A stretch of 64,000 nt of DNA from JANMMJ01 sp964543235 (GCA_964543235.1 CAZIXE010000007.1:1-64000), one strand, 5' to 3'. Positions 42,096 to 51,643 are shown, counted from the first letter of the stretch. Numbers and translations: made by a program. The notes: generated by a model not told the origin, from the sequence alone.

Positions 42096-43011
42096 GCTTC
42101 GCTACACGCTCAGGCAACTCGAGTTTGCCGTGGCCGTCAGTGATCTTGGATCGGTGGCCGCAGCGGCGCAAGCGCTCGGCATTGCGCAACCTTCAGTGTC
42201 GGCGGCAATCATCAAGCTCGAGGGGCAGCTTGGCCTGCAGTTATTCATCCGCCAGCACGCGCAGGGCGTGCGGCCAACGCCACAGGGCGCGCGCTTCATT
42301 GCCGGGGCGCGCAATCTCCTGAACCATGCCCGGGAGTTCCAGCGGGACGTCAATGCGGCGGGTACCGAAATCGACGGCGATCTGTTTATCGGCAGTTTCC
42401 AGACGATCGCACCGGTGCATGCACCACGGCTGATCGCCGGGTTTCAAAGGCTGCATCCGCAGGTCCGGATCAGGCTCGAGGAAGGCACGCAGGACGGGCT
42501 GGTCGGAGGCCTGCGCAGTGGACGATACGATCTCGCACTACTTTACAAGCTCGACATGCCGGATGATATCCGCACGGTCGAACTGCAGTCACTCGATCCC
42601 TATGTGCTGCTGCCACACCGTCATCCATTGGCGGAGCGGTCCCGCGTATCGCTGCATGAGCTTGCCGATGAGCCCCTGATCCTGCTTGACGTGCCGCCCA
42701 GTCAGACATATTTCACGCGTATTCTCGAATCGAAGGGCATAGTGCCCCGCATCGCCTTTTCATCGCCGTCGCTCGAGCTGGTGCGCGGGCTGGTCGGTCA
42801 GGGGCTGGGCTATTCCTTGCTGATTACCCGCCCGGAAGGCGACCGCAGCTACGATGGCGAGCAGCTGGCTGTCCGGCCCATCGCCGAGGACACGGAGAAG
42901 GGCGTGATTTCGCTTGCCTTCCTGAAGCAGATGCGGCCAACACGGCTGGTGTCCACCTTCGAGTCCTTCTGCGTGTCCTACTTCAGTTCGATAGCATTCA
43001 GCACGCCATGA
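42094..43011 (+). CDS. LysR family transcriptional regulator
   Basis: 305 residues. Winged helix near 3-60 (YTLRQLEFAVAVSDLGSVAAAAQALGIAQPSVSAAI), then the periplasmic-binding-like effector domain from about 90. Divergent from the oxygenase operon and overlapping the dadA start by four bases, so it probably controls both in response to a pathway compound. Confidence 0.93.
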   Translation: MLRYTLRQLEFAVAVSDLGSVAAAAQALGIAQPSVSAAIIKLEGQLGLQLFIRQHAQGVRPTPQGARFIAGARNLLNHAREFQRDVNAAGTEIDGDLFIGSFQTIAPVHAPRLIAGFQRLHPQVRIRLEEGTQDGLVGGLRSGRYDLALLYKLDMPDDIRTVELQSLDPYVLLPHRHPLAERSRVSLHELADEPLILLDVPPSQTYFTRILESKGIVPRIAFSSPSLELVRGLVGQGLGYSLLITRPEGDRSYDGEQLAVRPIAEDTEKGVISLAFLKQMRPTRLVSTFESFCVSYFSSIAFSTP

Positions 43012-44261
43012 CCGGCCTGCGCTCCGCAACCATCATCGGCGCCGGGATCGTCGGCATCTCGGCGGCCGCCCATCTCCAGCGGCAAGGCTTCCAGGTCACA
43101 GTCATCGACCGGGTGCCGCCGGGCGAGGGTTGCTCGTTCGGAAATGCCGGCGGCATCGCCTTTGCGGAGATCGTACCGACCATTCACGGACGCGTACTCG
43201 CCAAGATCCCGGGCTGGCTGATGGATCCTTTGGGACCGCTGACCATCCGCCTGTCCTACCTGCCCCAGGCCCTGCCCTGGTTCATGGCAGCAGGCCGCAA
43301 TGCCTTGCCGGCCCGGGTGCGGGCCATCACCGAAGCGAGGGCGCTGCTGTCGATGCGGGCGGTTGCCGACCTGGAGGAGTTGCTCCAGCTTTCAAAGGCT
43401 GCAGACCTCCTGGTGAAGCAGGACACGCTGAGGGTCTATGATGACGAGGCGCAGTACAGGGCCGAGGAAGGCGAGCGGCGGGCCAAACGCGCCCACGGCT
43501 ACGAGACGAAACGGCTGTCCCGCGATGCGGCCCGCGAGATCGAACCGGCGCTTTCAAAAGACATCCATTGTGCAGCATTTCACGGCGGGTGGTATTTCGT
43601 AAGGAACCCCGAGAAAGTGGTGAAGTCGATTGCCGCTACTGTGGTGGCCAGCGGCGGCACAATTGAAAACGACAATGTCGTCCAGATCGAAACGGATGCC
43701 GGCCGCGCGACGGGCCTCCGGCTGGCATCGGGACGGCTGCTCCCCGTCGACAGGCTGGTGATCTGCGCAGGGGCCTATTCGCATCTCCTGGCGAGGGAAC
43801 TCGGCGAAAGGATCCTGCTCGAGGCGGAGCGCGGCTACCATATCGTTCTTCCCAATCCGGGTGTTTCGTTGTCGCGATCCATCACCTATGCGCGGATTCC
43901 GGGCGCCGCCACTCCCATGGATGTCGGCCTGCGGCTGGCCGGGACCGATGAATTCGCCGGACTGGAGGCAGCGCCCAACTATGCACGTGCCGACAGGCTT
44001 TGGCAGGTGTTCAAGAGAGTGCTTCCGGAACTAGCGCCACCGGACGCTGCCGCATCCCGGTGGATGGGCCGGCGTCCGGGGACACCCGATTCCTTACCTG
44101 TTATCAGCCGCGCCGCGCATTATGCGAATGTCTGGTACGGATTCGGACACGGCCATATGGGCCTCACCTGGGGTCCCACGACCGGGCGCCTGATCGGCGA
44201 AATGATGAGCGGCGCCACGCCCAACATCGACCTATCGCCATTCCGCAGCGACCGCTTCTGA
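43008..44261 (+). CDS. D-amino acid dehydrogenase-like FAD oxidoreductase (DadA family)
   Basis: 417 residues. ATIIGAGIVGISAAAHLQRQGF (7-28) binds FAD; GCSFGNAGGIA and WMGRRPGTPDSLPVISRA with GFGHGHMGLTWGP are DadA hallmarks. Deaminates D-amino acids or related amines with a quinone acceptor in the membrane. The ATG overlaps the lysR stop, so the two are co-transcribed. Link to the oxygenase operon is inferred from shared regulator. Confidence 0.9.
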   Translation: MTGLRSATIIGAGIVGISAAAHLQRQGFQVTVIDRVPPGEGCSFGNAGGIAFAEIVPTIHGRVLAKIPGWLMDPLGPLTIRLSYLPQALPWFMAAGRNALPARVRAITEARALLSMRAVADLEELLQLSKAADLLVKQDTLRVYDDEAQYRAEEGERRAKRAHGYETKRLSRDAAREIEPALSKDIHCAAFHGGWYFVRNPEKVVKSIAATVVASGGTIENDNVVQIETDAGRATGLRLASGRLLPVDRLVICAGAYSHLLARELGERILLEAERGYHIVLPNPGVSLSRSITYARIPGAATPMDVGLRLAGTDEFAGLEAAPNYARADRLWQVFKRVLPELAPPDAAASRWMGRRPGTPDSLPVISRAAHYANVWYGFGHGHMGLTWGPTTGRLIGEMMSGATPNIDLSPFRSDRF

Positions 44262-44268
44262 CGAAAAA

Positions 44269-44290
44269 GGCGCCCCCGGAAGGGAGCGCC
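44269..44290 (-). terminator. Rho-independent terminator for the minus-strand gene at 44316
   Basis: GGCGCCCCCGGAAGGGAGCGCC forms a GC-rich stem with one small bulge; on the minus strand it is followed by CCTTTTTCG, a T-run in the right place 26 bases after the stop at 44316. It may also serve the converging dadA gene. Confidence 0.75.
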
Positions 44291-44315
44291 CGCGTCACTT
44301 GGGCAAGCGGTCAGG

Positions 44316-44615
44316 TCAGGCCGGCTTGCTCATCATGCTCTTGATCATGCCCACGACAATCATCAGAACGGCGCCACCGATGCCACCCCCGGCGATCGAT
44401 TCGATGATCGGCCCGATGCCGCCCGCGGCCGCATCGGCAGCTGCCGGCGCACCCCCCAGAAGGGCGCCGAGGATCTGGCCGCCAAGTCCACCTCCGACAA
44501 CTCCGGCAATCGTGTTTCCGGCCGTGCCGAGACTGTAGTTCTTCAATGCCGCACCTGCGGCATTCCCGCCGATCGCCCCGATGATCAGCTGGATGATGAG
44601 TTGCGTAATATCCAT
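44316..44615 (-). CDS. Small glycine-rich membrane protein, unknown
   Basis: 99 residues. MDITQLIIQLIIGAIGGNAAGAAL and a run of glycine-rich segments (AGVVGGGLGGQILGALLGG, then GGIGPIIESIAGGGIGGAVLMIVVGMI) suggest glycine-zipper-type membrane helices. Start 44615 has GGGGGA upstream. It has its own terminator and is monocistronic. I recognise it only as a conserved uncharacterised protein type. Confidence 0.75.
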   Translation of the reverse strand: MDITQLIIQLIIGAIGGNAAGAALKNYSLGTAGNTIAGVVGGGLGGQILGALLGGAPAAADAAAGGIGPIIESIAGGGIGGAVLMIVVGMIKSMMSKPA

Positions 44616-44713
44616 TGTTAATCCCCCACATGTGTGACGCCTTGAGCGGCGGCACATGCAGTTAGGTTAACAGAATCTTAATGTCGGCTTGAAGACAGTG
44701 ACGCGGTTTATGG

Positions 44714-46147
44714 TTAATAAGCATTCTCGCTTTTCAACAGCGCGAAAGGAGTCTTGAGGACGATATAGATGTCGAGCCAGAGTGACCAGTTGTCGATGTA
44801 TTCGAGGTCGTGCTTGACGCGCTGTTCCAGCTTCTCGCGGGTGTCGGTTTCACCACGCCAGCCGTTGATCTGCGCCCAGCCGGTGATACCGGGCTTGACC
44901 TTGTGGCGGGCAAAGTAACCATCGGCAACCTGTTCGTAGAGGGCATCAGCGGCCTTGGCCTGGGTGGCGTGCGGTCGCGGTCCCACAATTGACAGCTGCC
45001 CGGACAGAACATTGAAGAGCTGGGGCAGTTCATCCAGCGACGTCCTGCGGATGAACCGGCCAACCTTCGTCACCCGGGGATCGTTTCTGGTTACGAGCCT
45101 TGAGGCCGTCGCGTCCGACAGTTCGGTGTACATCGAGCGGAACTTGAAGACCTCAATCAGCTCGTTGTTGAAACCATAACGGCGCTGACGGAAGATAACA
45201 GGGCCCCGGCTCTCAAGCTTCACGGCGATAGCGACCGCTAACATCACAGGCGCGAGAAGGATCAGGCTCGTGGCAGCGATGGTGCGGTCGAACGCGCCCT
45301 TGAGAAACGAGTTCCAGCCTGAAAGCGGACGATCGAACACCGCGAGCAGCGGCAGGTTACCCAGCCTCGTATAGGCCCTGGGCGACAATTTGAGGCTGGA
45401 GGCCTGACCGCTGATCCTGATGTCGACCGGGAGCTCCCAGAGTCGCTTCAGGATATGAAGCAGGCGCGCCTCCGCGGATAGCGGGATGGCGACAATAATG
45501 AGATCGACGCGCTGGCTCCTGGCATACTCCGCCAGTTCGGCGATACGGCCAATCTTGCGATGGGCGCGGATGGATTCCGGGCTGCGCTCGTCGTAGCGGT
45601 CGTCGAAAAGGCCAACAATGTCGACGTCGAGGCCCGGCGAAGATTCCAGGGTGTGGATGGCGGTTTCTGCGGCCTTGCCGCCCCCGACGATGGCAATCCT
45701 CTTGCGAAAACGGCCAAAGGCGGCCTGTGGCACCACCCACAGGGACGCCACAGCGCGGGTCGCGACAAAATGTGCCGTCAGGAGCATGAACCACCGCCAG
45801 AGCCAGGACGGATCGAGCGGAAGCAGCGTCCAGGCCGCAACCATATAGGCCAAGCCGCCGACCAGGAATGCAGCCGCAGTTGCCAACACGACGCCCCTCG
45901 CCCAATCGACGAGGGACCTTACTTCGTAGAGGCCGAGCGCCCTTACGAAGAGCATCGCAGCCAGCACCAGGGTCAGCGCAAAGAATCCAGACAGGGCCGG
46001 CGTATTGCTTTCGCGCCAGTGGCTCGTGGCGGTTATGGTGACGAGCAGGGCGCCGATACTCAGGCTGAGGAAGTCCACTGCCTTGACGAGGCGCTGTACG
46101 ACCTCCGTGTCGATGTAGCGGCTGCGCGCCGCTGAACTCGCTATCAT
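44714..46147 (-). CDS. Undecaprenyl-phosphate sugar phosphotransferase (exopolysaccharide-priming)
   Basis: 477 residues: four or five N-terminal membrane helices, a CoA-binding-like domain (IAIVGGGKAAETAIHTLESSPG near 175), and the bacterial sugar-transferase domain (FRQRRYGFNNELIEVFKFRSMY, then KVGRFIRRTSLDELPQLFNV, then SIVGPRPHA). It adds the first hexose-phosphate to undecaprenyl phosphate at the inner membrane for exopolysaccharide or capsule. No other EPS genes are adjacent. Confidence 0.92.
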   Translation of the reverse strand: MIASSAARSRYIDTEVVQRLVKAVDFLSLSIGALLVTITATSHWRESNTPALSGFFALTLVLAAMLFVRALGLYEVRSLVDWARGVVLATAAAFLVGGLAYMVAAWTLLPLDPSWLWRWFMLLTAHFVATRAVASLWVVPQAAFGRFRKRIAIVGGGKAAETAIHTLESSPGLDVDIVGLFDDRYDERSPESIRAHRKIGRIAELAEYARSQRVDLIIVAIPLSAEARLLHILKRLWELPVDIRISGQASSLKLSPRAYTRLGNLPLLAVFDRPLSGWNSFLKGAFDRTIAATSLILLAPVMLAVAIAVKLESRGPVIFRQRRYGFNNELIEVFKFRSMYTELSDATASRLVTRNDPRVTKVGRFIRRTSLDELPQLFNVLSGQLSIVGPRPHATQAKAADALYEQVADGYFARHKVKPGITGWAQINGWRGETDTREKLEQRVKHDLEYIDNWSLWLDIYIVLKTPFALLKSENAY

Positions 46148-46394
46148 CGCTGACTCCGTCCCGGGCTGCGTCTTCGACCTGGTGGTGATGCAGCATCCGT
46201 GCCGGACGATAGGCCGCGGCCGTCTAACCTGAGTAAAAGTTGAGGTTTTCCGGCGCCGGCAGGTGTCGAAATGGCCGTTAACGTTTACGGCGTGCTAACG
46301 GGGCCTGTTGAGCAGATCACACATGCCGTCCCGGCCTGGCAGCGTTCGGGGCAGCTCCTCCCTTCCAGCGTCAGCTGCCCCGAAAGCGCAGGCA

Positions 46395-46643
46395 CTACGA
46401 ACAGTAGTTCGCAGCGAGCGTGGCCGCGACTTCCCGCGCGCTCTTGCCGCCGGTGACGCTGATCTCCTGTATCTGCGTGCACAGATCGGACATGCGGGAC
46501 GCCGAAGCGTAGCTGTACGAAAAGGTCGCGAGCAGGCCGAAACCAAGCGCCACGCTGACGAGCGTCATCAGCCGTGCACTGCGCTCACGTTCGGATGCGA
46601 CTTCCTTCCAGATGTTTGCGTTCGAGATACCTGTTGCCGCCAT
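46395..46643 (-). CDS. Small single-pass membrane protein, unknown
   Basis: 82 residues with one strong membrane helix (TLVSVALGFGLLATFSYSYA). The C-terminal part carries a Cys pair (DLCTQIQ and AANYCS) that would lie outside the membrane in an N-in orientation. Start 46643 with GGGGA upstream. Isolated gene; I do not recognise it. Confidence 0.6.
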   Translation of the reverse strand: MAATGISNANIWKEVASERERSARLMTLVSVALGFGLLATFSYSYASASRMSDLCTQIQEISVTGGKSAREVAATLAANYCS

Positions 46644-46832
46644 TGCTAGTCCCCAGCGAAGTAAACGAAACAATAGGGACTCATAGCCAAATGGAGCGAA
46701 GGCGTTGAGGTTAATCGTTCGTTACGCTTTGCAATTCGTGAATCGCGGTTTGCAAATTTGAGGCAAATCCTTCTTGCAATGGAGAATGTGCCGGCGGCCT
46801 TCGAACATGCTGGGCCTGACGGATGACGGATG

Positions 46833-47888
46833 TCAGATGTCAATTCGGCTGCCCGACTCGCCGTCGAACAGGAAGAGCCGCTTGCGGTCAAAGCGAAAGG
46901 CTATCGGCGTGTCGATCGGCTGGCGAAAATTGCGGGCGCCCTTGGCAACCACCAGCTGTTCGCCAGCCCAGGCTGTTACCAGTGTGACATCACCGGTCGG
47001 CTCGAGAGAATAGAGCTTCGAGACAAGGTCTGCCTTTGCGGGATCGCAGATGTCCATGTCCTCAGGGCGGACGCCCAACGTCACGTTCTTGCGGTTTCCT
47101 TTGCCGAGCCTGGCCACCTTCGTATCGGGGCCGACGAAGTCTCCGGCATGCAGCTCGCCATTGATAAGGTTCATGGGTGGCGAACCGATAAAGCCTGCCA
47201 CGAAGACATGGTTGGGATTGTTGTAGACGTCGTCCGGCGTGCCCAGTTGCTGGATCTTGCCCTGATTCATGATGGCAATCCGATCGGCCAGCGTCATGGC
47301 TTCGATCTGGTCGTGGGTCACATAGACGGTCGTGGTCTCAAGCTCCTGCTGAATGTGTTTCAATTGGGCGCGCATGGTGAGGCGCAGCTTGGCATCGAGA
47401 TTGGAAAGCGGCTCATCCATGAGAAAGACTTGCGGCTGGCGGACGATGGCGCGGGCGAGTGCCGCCCTTTGGCGCTGCCCGCCCGACAGGGCGGCCGGTT
47501 TCCTCTGCAGGTAGTCACCAAGCTCAACCATGGCCGCTGCCCTGCGCACCAGACGGTCATGATCGGCCTTCGGAATACCGCGCATGCGCAGGGGAAAACG
47601 GATGTTCTCGTAGATCGTCATGTTCGGGTAGAGGGCATAGCTCTGGAACACCATTGCCACGTCGCGGTCGCGGGCATCGACGTCATTCACGCGCTCGCCG
47701 TCAATGATGATGTCGCCGCTGGTCGGTTCTTCGAGGCCGGCAATCATGCGCATGGTTGTGGTCTTGCCGCAGCCGGACGGCCCGAGGAACACCATGAACT
47801 CCTTGTCCCTGATGTCGAGATCGATGGCATCAACGCCGACGAATGACCCCCATGCCTTGCTGATCCCGCGCAGCTTGATTTCTGCCAT
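46833..47888 (-). CDS. CUT1 sugar ABC transporter ATP-binding protein (UgpC/MalK type)
   Basis: 351 residues: Walker A GPSGCGKTT (36-44), QSYALYP Q-loop, signature LSGGQRQR near 134, Walker B LMDEPLSNLDAKLR and a TOBE-like C-terminal domain of about 110 residues. This subtype energises CUT1 importers and is often shared. The only CUT1 permeases in the window (56413-58163) lack an ATPase, so this gene, divergent from the sugar operon at 48242, is the likely partner. Start 47888; upstream codons belong to an unsupported extension. Confidence 0.92.
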   Translation of the reverse strand: MAEIKLRGISKAWGSFVGVDAIDLDIRDKEFMVFLGPSGCGKTTTMRMIAGLEEPTSGDIIIDGERVNDVDARDRDVAMVFQSYALYPNMTIYENIRFPLRMRGIPKADHDRLVRRAAAMVELGDYLQRKPAALSGGQRQRAALARAIVRQPQVFLMDEPLSNLDAKLRLTMRAQLKHIQQELETTTVYVTHDQIEAMTLADRIAIMNQGKIQQLGTPDDVYNNPNHVFVAGFIGSPPMNLINGELHAGDFVGPDTKVARLGKGNRKNVTLGVRPEDMDICDPAKADLVSKLYSLEPTGDVTLVTAWAGEQLVVAKGARNFRQPIDTPIAFRFDRKRLFLFDGESGSRIDI

Positions 47889-48241
47889 GACTTTCCGAGC
47901 TACCTCCCATGCTGAACTAATCTTATGCGATGTTCCGTCAGCGGCGCCCAATTGATAACAGCATGATATGAGCCGAGCAAAAATGCAACACTTTCTAATC
48001 GAGAAGACATATGTGTCATAAAAATTTGGCTTTCAATCGCCTTCGCAGCCACTCTGATCGCCCCCTTCAGCAGCCGGCTGCTAGGCGCCCAATGGACAGC
48101 CAGCATATTAATATTGTTGGGTTATTACACAGGGTGGCGGAGCTTTGTCCGGGTGCAGGAAGGCCGGATATGTTTTTCGTGACATATTGACATTTGACAG
48201 CATAAAAGTATCCTTATTTTCAATTTCAGCGAGCCAAGAGG
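47889..48241. other. Divergent control region between the ATPase gene and the sugar operon
   Basis: 353 bases, AT-richer than the surroundings. It contains a perfect 14-base palindrome AGCAGCCGGCTGCT (48069-48082), an ATATTAATAT palindrome (48105-48114), GACATATGTGTC (about 48008-48019) and the triple TGACA promoter described separately. No gene supported. Confidence 0.6.
48180..48214 (+). promoter_or_regulatory. Probable promoter of the SAF dehydrogenase/2-oxoacid dehydrogenase operon
   Basis: TTGACA at 48187-48192 and TATCCT at 48209-48214, 16-base spacer. Three TGACA repeats (48180, 48188, 48195) overlap the -35 region at 7-8 base steps, possibly a regulator site. Which regulator is unknown; the SorC protein at 60317 is a candidate. 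Confidence 0.5.
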
Positions 48242-49612
48242 ATGATGGGCGAGACGGTGGCTTCTGCAATCTCAACACGGGAGCCGCGACCAATCGGCCC
48301 GGCGCACGGGCTTCATGCCGATCTCAAGAGGCGACTTGCCGAGGCAGGGCGACCGGTGCGGGTGGGACTCATCGGCTCGGGCGAGATGGGCACCGACATC
48401 GTAACCCAATGCGGCCAGATGACCGGCATCACGGTTGCCGCCATCGCCGAAATCAATGTCGAGGCGGCCATCAAGGCGCTGCAGATTGCCGGGCGCCCGG
48501 AAGGCAGTTTCGGCGTGGCCGACGGCAAGGCGGCGTTCGACCGGGCGCTCGAAGCCGGCCAGACAGCCGTCACGCTGGATGCCCAGGCGGTCTGCACCCA
48601 TCCGCTGATCGACGTCGTCATCGATGCGACGGGGAAACCCGCCGTCGGCGCGGAAATCGGTCTGACGGCCATGGAGCACGGCAAGCACCTGGTCATGATG
48701 AATGTCGAGGCAGATGTCACCATCGGTGCCTACCTGCAAAGCGAAGCGCGGCGGCTCGGGGTGGTCTATACGCTGGGCGCTGGCGACGAACCGAGCTCGT
48801 GCATGGAGCTCATCAATTTCGTCACGGGCCTGGGCTACCCCATCGTGGCGGCGGGCAAAGGCAAGAATAATCCGCTCAATGTCGAGGCTACGCCCGATCA
48901 GTACCTCGAAGAGGCCGCACGCCGGAACATGAACCCGCGCATGCTGGTCGAGTTCGTGGATGGCTCCAAAACCATGGTCGAAATGGCAGCCATCGCCAAC
49001 GCCACGGGGCTCATTCCGGACAGGCCGGGCATGCACGGGCCGGCAGCCACGCTCGATGAGCTTGAGAAGGTGCTGTGCCCGAAAGAGGACGGCGGGGTGT
49101 TGTCACGCAAGGGCGTGGTCGACTACTCCATCGGCAAGGGTGTGGCGCCCGGCGTGTTCGTCATTGCCGAGATGGCGCATCCGCGGATCCGGGAGCGCAT
49201 GCACGATCTCAAACTCGGCCCCGGCCCCTACTACAAGTTCTTCCGGCCCTATCACCTGACCAGCCTCGAGGTGCCCCTGTCCTGTGCAAGGGCAGTGCTT
49301 TACGGCCAGGCCGATATGCAGCCCCTGCCCCGGCCCAGCGCCGAAGTCTGCGCCATCGCCAAGCGCGACCTGGCGGCAGGCGAGAAGCTCGATGCGATTG
49401 GCGAATACACTTACCGGGCCTGGATCATGACTTACGAGGACGCACAGGCGGCGCGCGGCATACCCTGCGGACTCCTCGAAGGCGGACGTACGACCGGGCC
49501 TGTCAGGAAAGGGGAGCTTCTCACCTACGACAATGCCGCAGTAGACGGCGCCGCACGCATCGTGGCACTGCGCCGGCGGCAGGACGACATGCTGGCGGGG
49601 GCAACGCAATGA
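48242..49612 (+). CDS. Homoserine-dehydrogenase-like NAD(P) oxidoreductase with C-terminal SAF domain (COG4091 type)
   Basis: 456 residues. Rossmann motif VGLIGSGEMG near 41-50, catalytic-region segment VEADVTIGAYLQSEARRLGVVYTLGAGDEPSS, and a C-terminal SAF domain (about 365-450, IAKRDLAAGEKLDAIGEYTYRAW). The family name comes from homoserine dehydrogenase, but context (sugar transport, PfkB) points to a polyhydroxy substrate. AAGAGG lies directly before ATG 48242; ATG 48245 is a better spaced alternative. First gene of a five-gene operon whose members overlap or abut. Confidence 0.85.
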   Translation: MMGETVASAISTREPRPIGPAHGLHADLKRRLAEAGRPVRVGLIGSGEMGTDIVTQCGQMTGITVAAIAEINVEAAIKALQIAGRPEGSFGVADGKAAFDRALEAGQTAVTLDAQAVCTHPLIDVVIDATGKPAVGAEIGLTAMEHGKHLVMMNVEADVTIGAYLQSEARRLGVVYTLGAGDEPSSCMELINFVTGLGYPIVAAGKGKNNPLNVEATPDQYLEEAARRNMNPRMLVEFVDGSKTMVEMAAIANATGLIPDRPGMHGPAATLDELEKVLCPKEDGGVLSRKGVVDYSIGKGVAPGVFVIAEMAHPRIRERMHDLKLGPGPYYKFFRPYHLTSLEVPLSCARAVLYGQADMQPLPRPSAEVCAIAKRDLAAGEKLDAIGEYTYRAWIMTYEDAQAARGIPCGLLEGGRTTGPVRKGELLTYDNAAVDGAARIVALRRRQDDMLAGATQ

Positions 49613-50640
49613 GCAAACCGGCAGCGCGGCGAAAGGATGCAACGGGCAGCAATCTGCGGCCGTTCTACAGCCATTTCGCCGCCGATCAGCTCAAAGAGGC
49701 GCTGCGGCGCATGTATCTCATCCGCCGCTTCGAGGAAGGCGCCGAGGAATCGTACATGCGCGGCCTGATCCACGGTACCATGCACCTGTCGATCGGGCAG
49801 GAGGCGAGCGCCGTCGGCGCCACCATGGCGCTGCGCAAGAGCGACTACATCACCTCGACACACCGCGGCCATGGCCATTGCATCGGCAAGGGGGCGGATC
49901 CCAAGCTGATGTTCGCCGAGTTCTTCGGCAAGGAGGAGGGCTATTGCCGCGGCCGTGGCGGCTCCATGCACATTGCCGATGTCGCGAGCGGCAATCTCGG
50001 GGCGAACGGCATCGTCGGCGGCGGGATTCCCATTGCCGTAGGCGCCGCACTCGCCATCAAGAAGCAGAAGCGTGACGACGTGGCGATGTGTTTCTTCGGC
50101 GATGGCGCGTCGAACGAGGGCGCCTTTCACGAGGCGCTGAACATGGCTTCGATCTGGAAGCTGCCGGTCATCTTCGTGTGCGAGAACAACAAATACGGCA
50201 TGTCGGTATCGACGGAACGGTCGATGGCGGTGCCGCATGTGGCCGACCGGGCGGCAGGCTATGGTCTGCCGGGCGTGGTGGTCGACGGCAACCGCATCGA
50301 GGAAGTCGGCGAAGCCGTGTTCGATGCCATTGCGCGGGCACGTCGCGGCGACGGTCCGACGCTCATCGAGTGCAAGACCTATCGCATTCGCGGCCACTCC
50401 CGGAGCGACCGCAATCGCTATCGCAGCAAGGAGGAGATCGAGCTCTGGAAGGAGCGCGACCCGATCGGCCATTTCGAACGGGAGCTCATAGCACTGGGGT
50501 TCGCGACGCAGCGCGAGATCGACGCCATCCGGGCTGCGGCGGAGGCAGAGATCGAGGCCGGCCTGGCCTATGCGCATGGCGGCACGGATCCCTCCCCGGC
50601 CGAGCTCACGCGCGATGTCTACGGATGCGGGGCGGCCTGA
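49609..50640 (+). CDS. 2-oxoacid/acetoin dehydrogenase E1 alpha subunit
   Basis: 343 residues. TPP-binding GDGASNEGAFHEALNMASIW (164-183) to CENN (191-194), with HRGHGHCIGKGADPKLMFAE and RGRGGSMHIAD earlier, as in pyruvate and acetoin dehydrogenase E1 alpha. Start ATG 49609 overlaps the upstream stop (ATGA). It pairs with the next gene to form the E1 decarboxylase that transfers an acyl or hydroxyacyl group to lipoate on E2. Whether it cleaves acetoin, pyruvate or a diketo-sugar is unknown. Confidence 0.93.
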   Translation: MSKPAARRKDATGSNLRPFYSHFAADQLKEALRRMYLIRRFEEGAEESYMRGLIHGTMHLSIGQEASAVGATMALRKSDYITSTHRGHGHCIGKGADPKLMFAEFFGKEEGYCRGRGGSMHIADVASGNLGANGIVGGGIPIAVGAALAIKKQKRDDVAMCFFGDGASNEGAFHEALNMASIWKLPVIFVCENNKYGMSVSTERSMAVPHVADRAAGYGLPGVVVDGNRIEEVGEAVFDAIARARRGDGPTLIECKTYRIRGHSRSDRNRYRSKEEIELWKERDPIGHFERELIALGFATQREIDAIRAAAEAEIEAGLAYAHGGTDPSPAELTRDVYGCGAA

Positions 50641-50641
50641 G

Positions 50642-51640
50642 ATGAATGCTGCGGTACGCGAATTGAGCTATGCGCAGGCGGTGCAGGAGGCACTGGCCCA
50701 GGCCATGGAGGCCGACGAGCGCGTTTTCCTGATGGGCGAGGACATCGGCGTCTATGGCGGCGCCTTTCAAGTGACAGGGGATCTCGTCCACCGTTTCGGC
50801 GAGGAGCGGGTGATGGATGCGCCGATCGCCGAACTCGGTCAGGCGGGTGTCGCTGTCGGCGCGGCACTGGCGGGCTGCCGGCCGGTCCTCGAGTTCCAGT
50901 TCTCCGATTTCGCGACGCTCGCCATGGAGCAGATCGTCAATCAGGCGGCCAAGATGCGCTTTATGTTGGGCGGCAAGGTGTCGGTGCCGCTGGTCATGCG
51001 ATTCCCGGCGGGTTCGGGCACCGGTGCTGCCGCCCAGCACAGCCAGTCGCTCGAGGCATGGCTCGCGCATGTACCCGGTCTCAAGGTGGTACAGCCCGCC
51101 ACGCCGCGTGACGCCAAGGGCCTGCTGCTGTCAGCCATCGACGATCCCGATCCGGTCATGGTGTTCGAGCACAAGCTTCTCTACAAGATGAGGGGCGAAG
51201 TGCCGGAAGAGAGCTACCGCGTGCCGATCGGCAAGGCAGCGGTCATGCGCGACGGGCGCGATGTGACCATCGTTGCCACGGCCATCATGGTGCACCGGGC
51301 GCTCGAGGCGGCCGCGATACTGAGCGGCGAAGGCATCGAGGCGGAAGTGATCGACCTTCGCTCGCTCAGGCCACTCGACACCGAAACCGTCATTGCGAGC
51401 GTCAAGAAAACCAGCCGGCTCGCCTGTGTCTACGAGGCCGTCAAGACGCTGGGAATCGGGGCCGAAATCAGCGCCATGATCGCCGAGAGCGAAGCGTTCG
51501 ACTATCTGGATGCGCCGATCCTCAGGCTGGGCGGCGCGGATACGCCCATTCCCTACAATCCGGTGCTCGAGAAGGCAGCGGTGCCGCAAGTCGGCGACAT
51601 CGCGGATGGTGTGCGCAAGCTGGTGAAGGGCCGGCTCTGA
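50642..51640 (+). CDS. 2-oxoacid/acetoin dehydrogenase E1 beta subunit
   Basis: 332 residues: MGEDIGVYGGAFQVTGDL, RVMDAPIAELGQAGVAVGAAL, SGTGAAAQHSQSLEAWLAHVPGLKVV and VIDLRSLRPLDTETVI are the transketolase-like E1 beta signatures. Starts one base after the E1 alpha stop. Together with E1 alpha it forms the thiamine-diphosphate catalytic heterotetramer. Confidence 0.95.
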   Translation: MNAAVRELSYAQAVQEALAQAMEADERVFLMGEDIGVYGGAFQVTGDLVHRFGEERVMDAPIAELGQAGVAVGAALAGCRPVLEFQFSDFATLAMEQIVNQAAKMRFMLGGKVSVPLVMRFPAGSGTGAAAQHSQSLEAWLAHVPGLKVVQPATPRDAKGLLLSAIDDPDPVMVFEHKLLYKMRGEVPEESYRVPIGKAAVMRDGRDVTIVATAIMVHRALEAAAILSGEGIEAEVIDLRSLRPLDTETVIASVKKTSRLACVYEAVKTLGIGAEISAMIAESEAFDYLDAPILRLGGADTPIPYNPVLEKAAVPQVGDIADGVRKLVKGRL

Positions 51641-51643
51641 GCC

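Noticed and set aside
48242..49612. Naming the first operon gene homoserine dehydrogenase
   Set aside because: The Rossmann part is related, but the SAF domain and sugar context argue against threonine/methionine biosynthesis, so only the COG4091-type description is kept.
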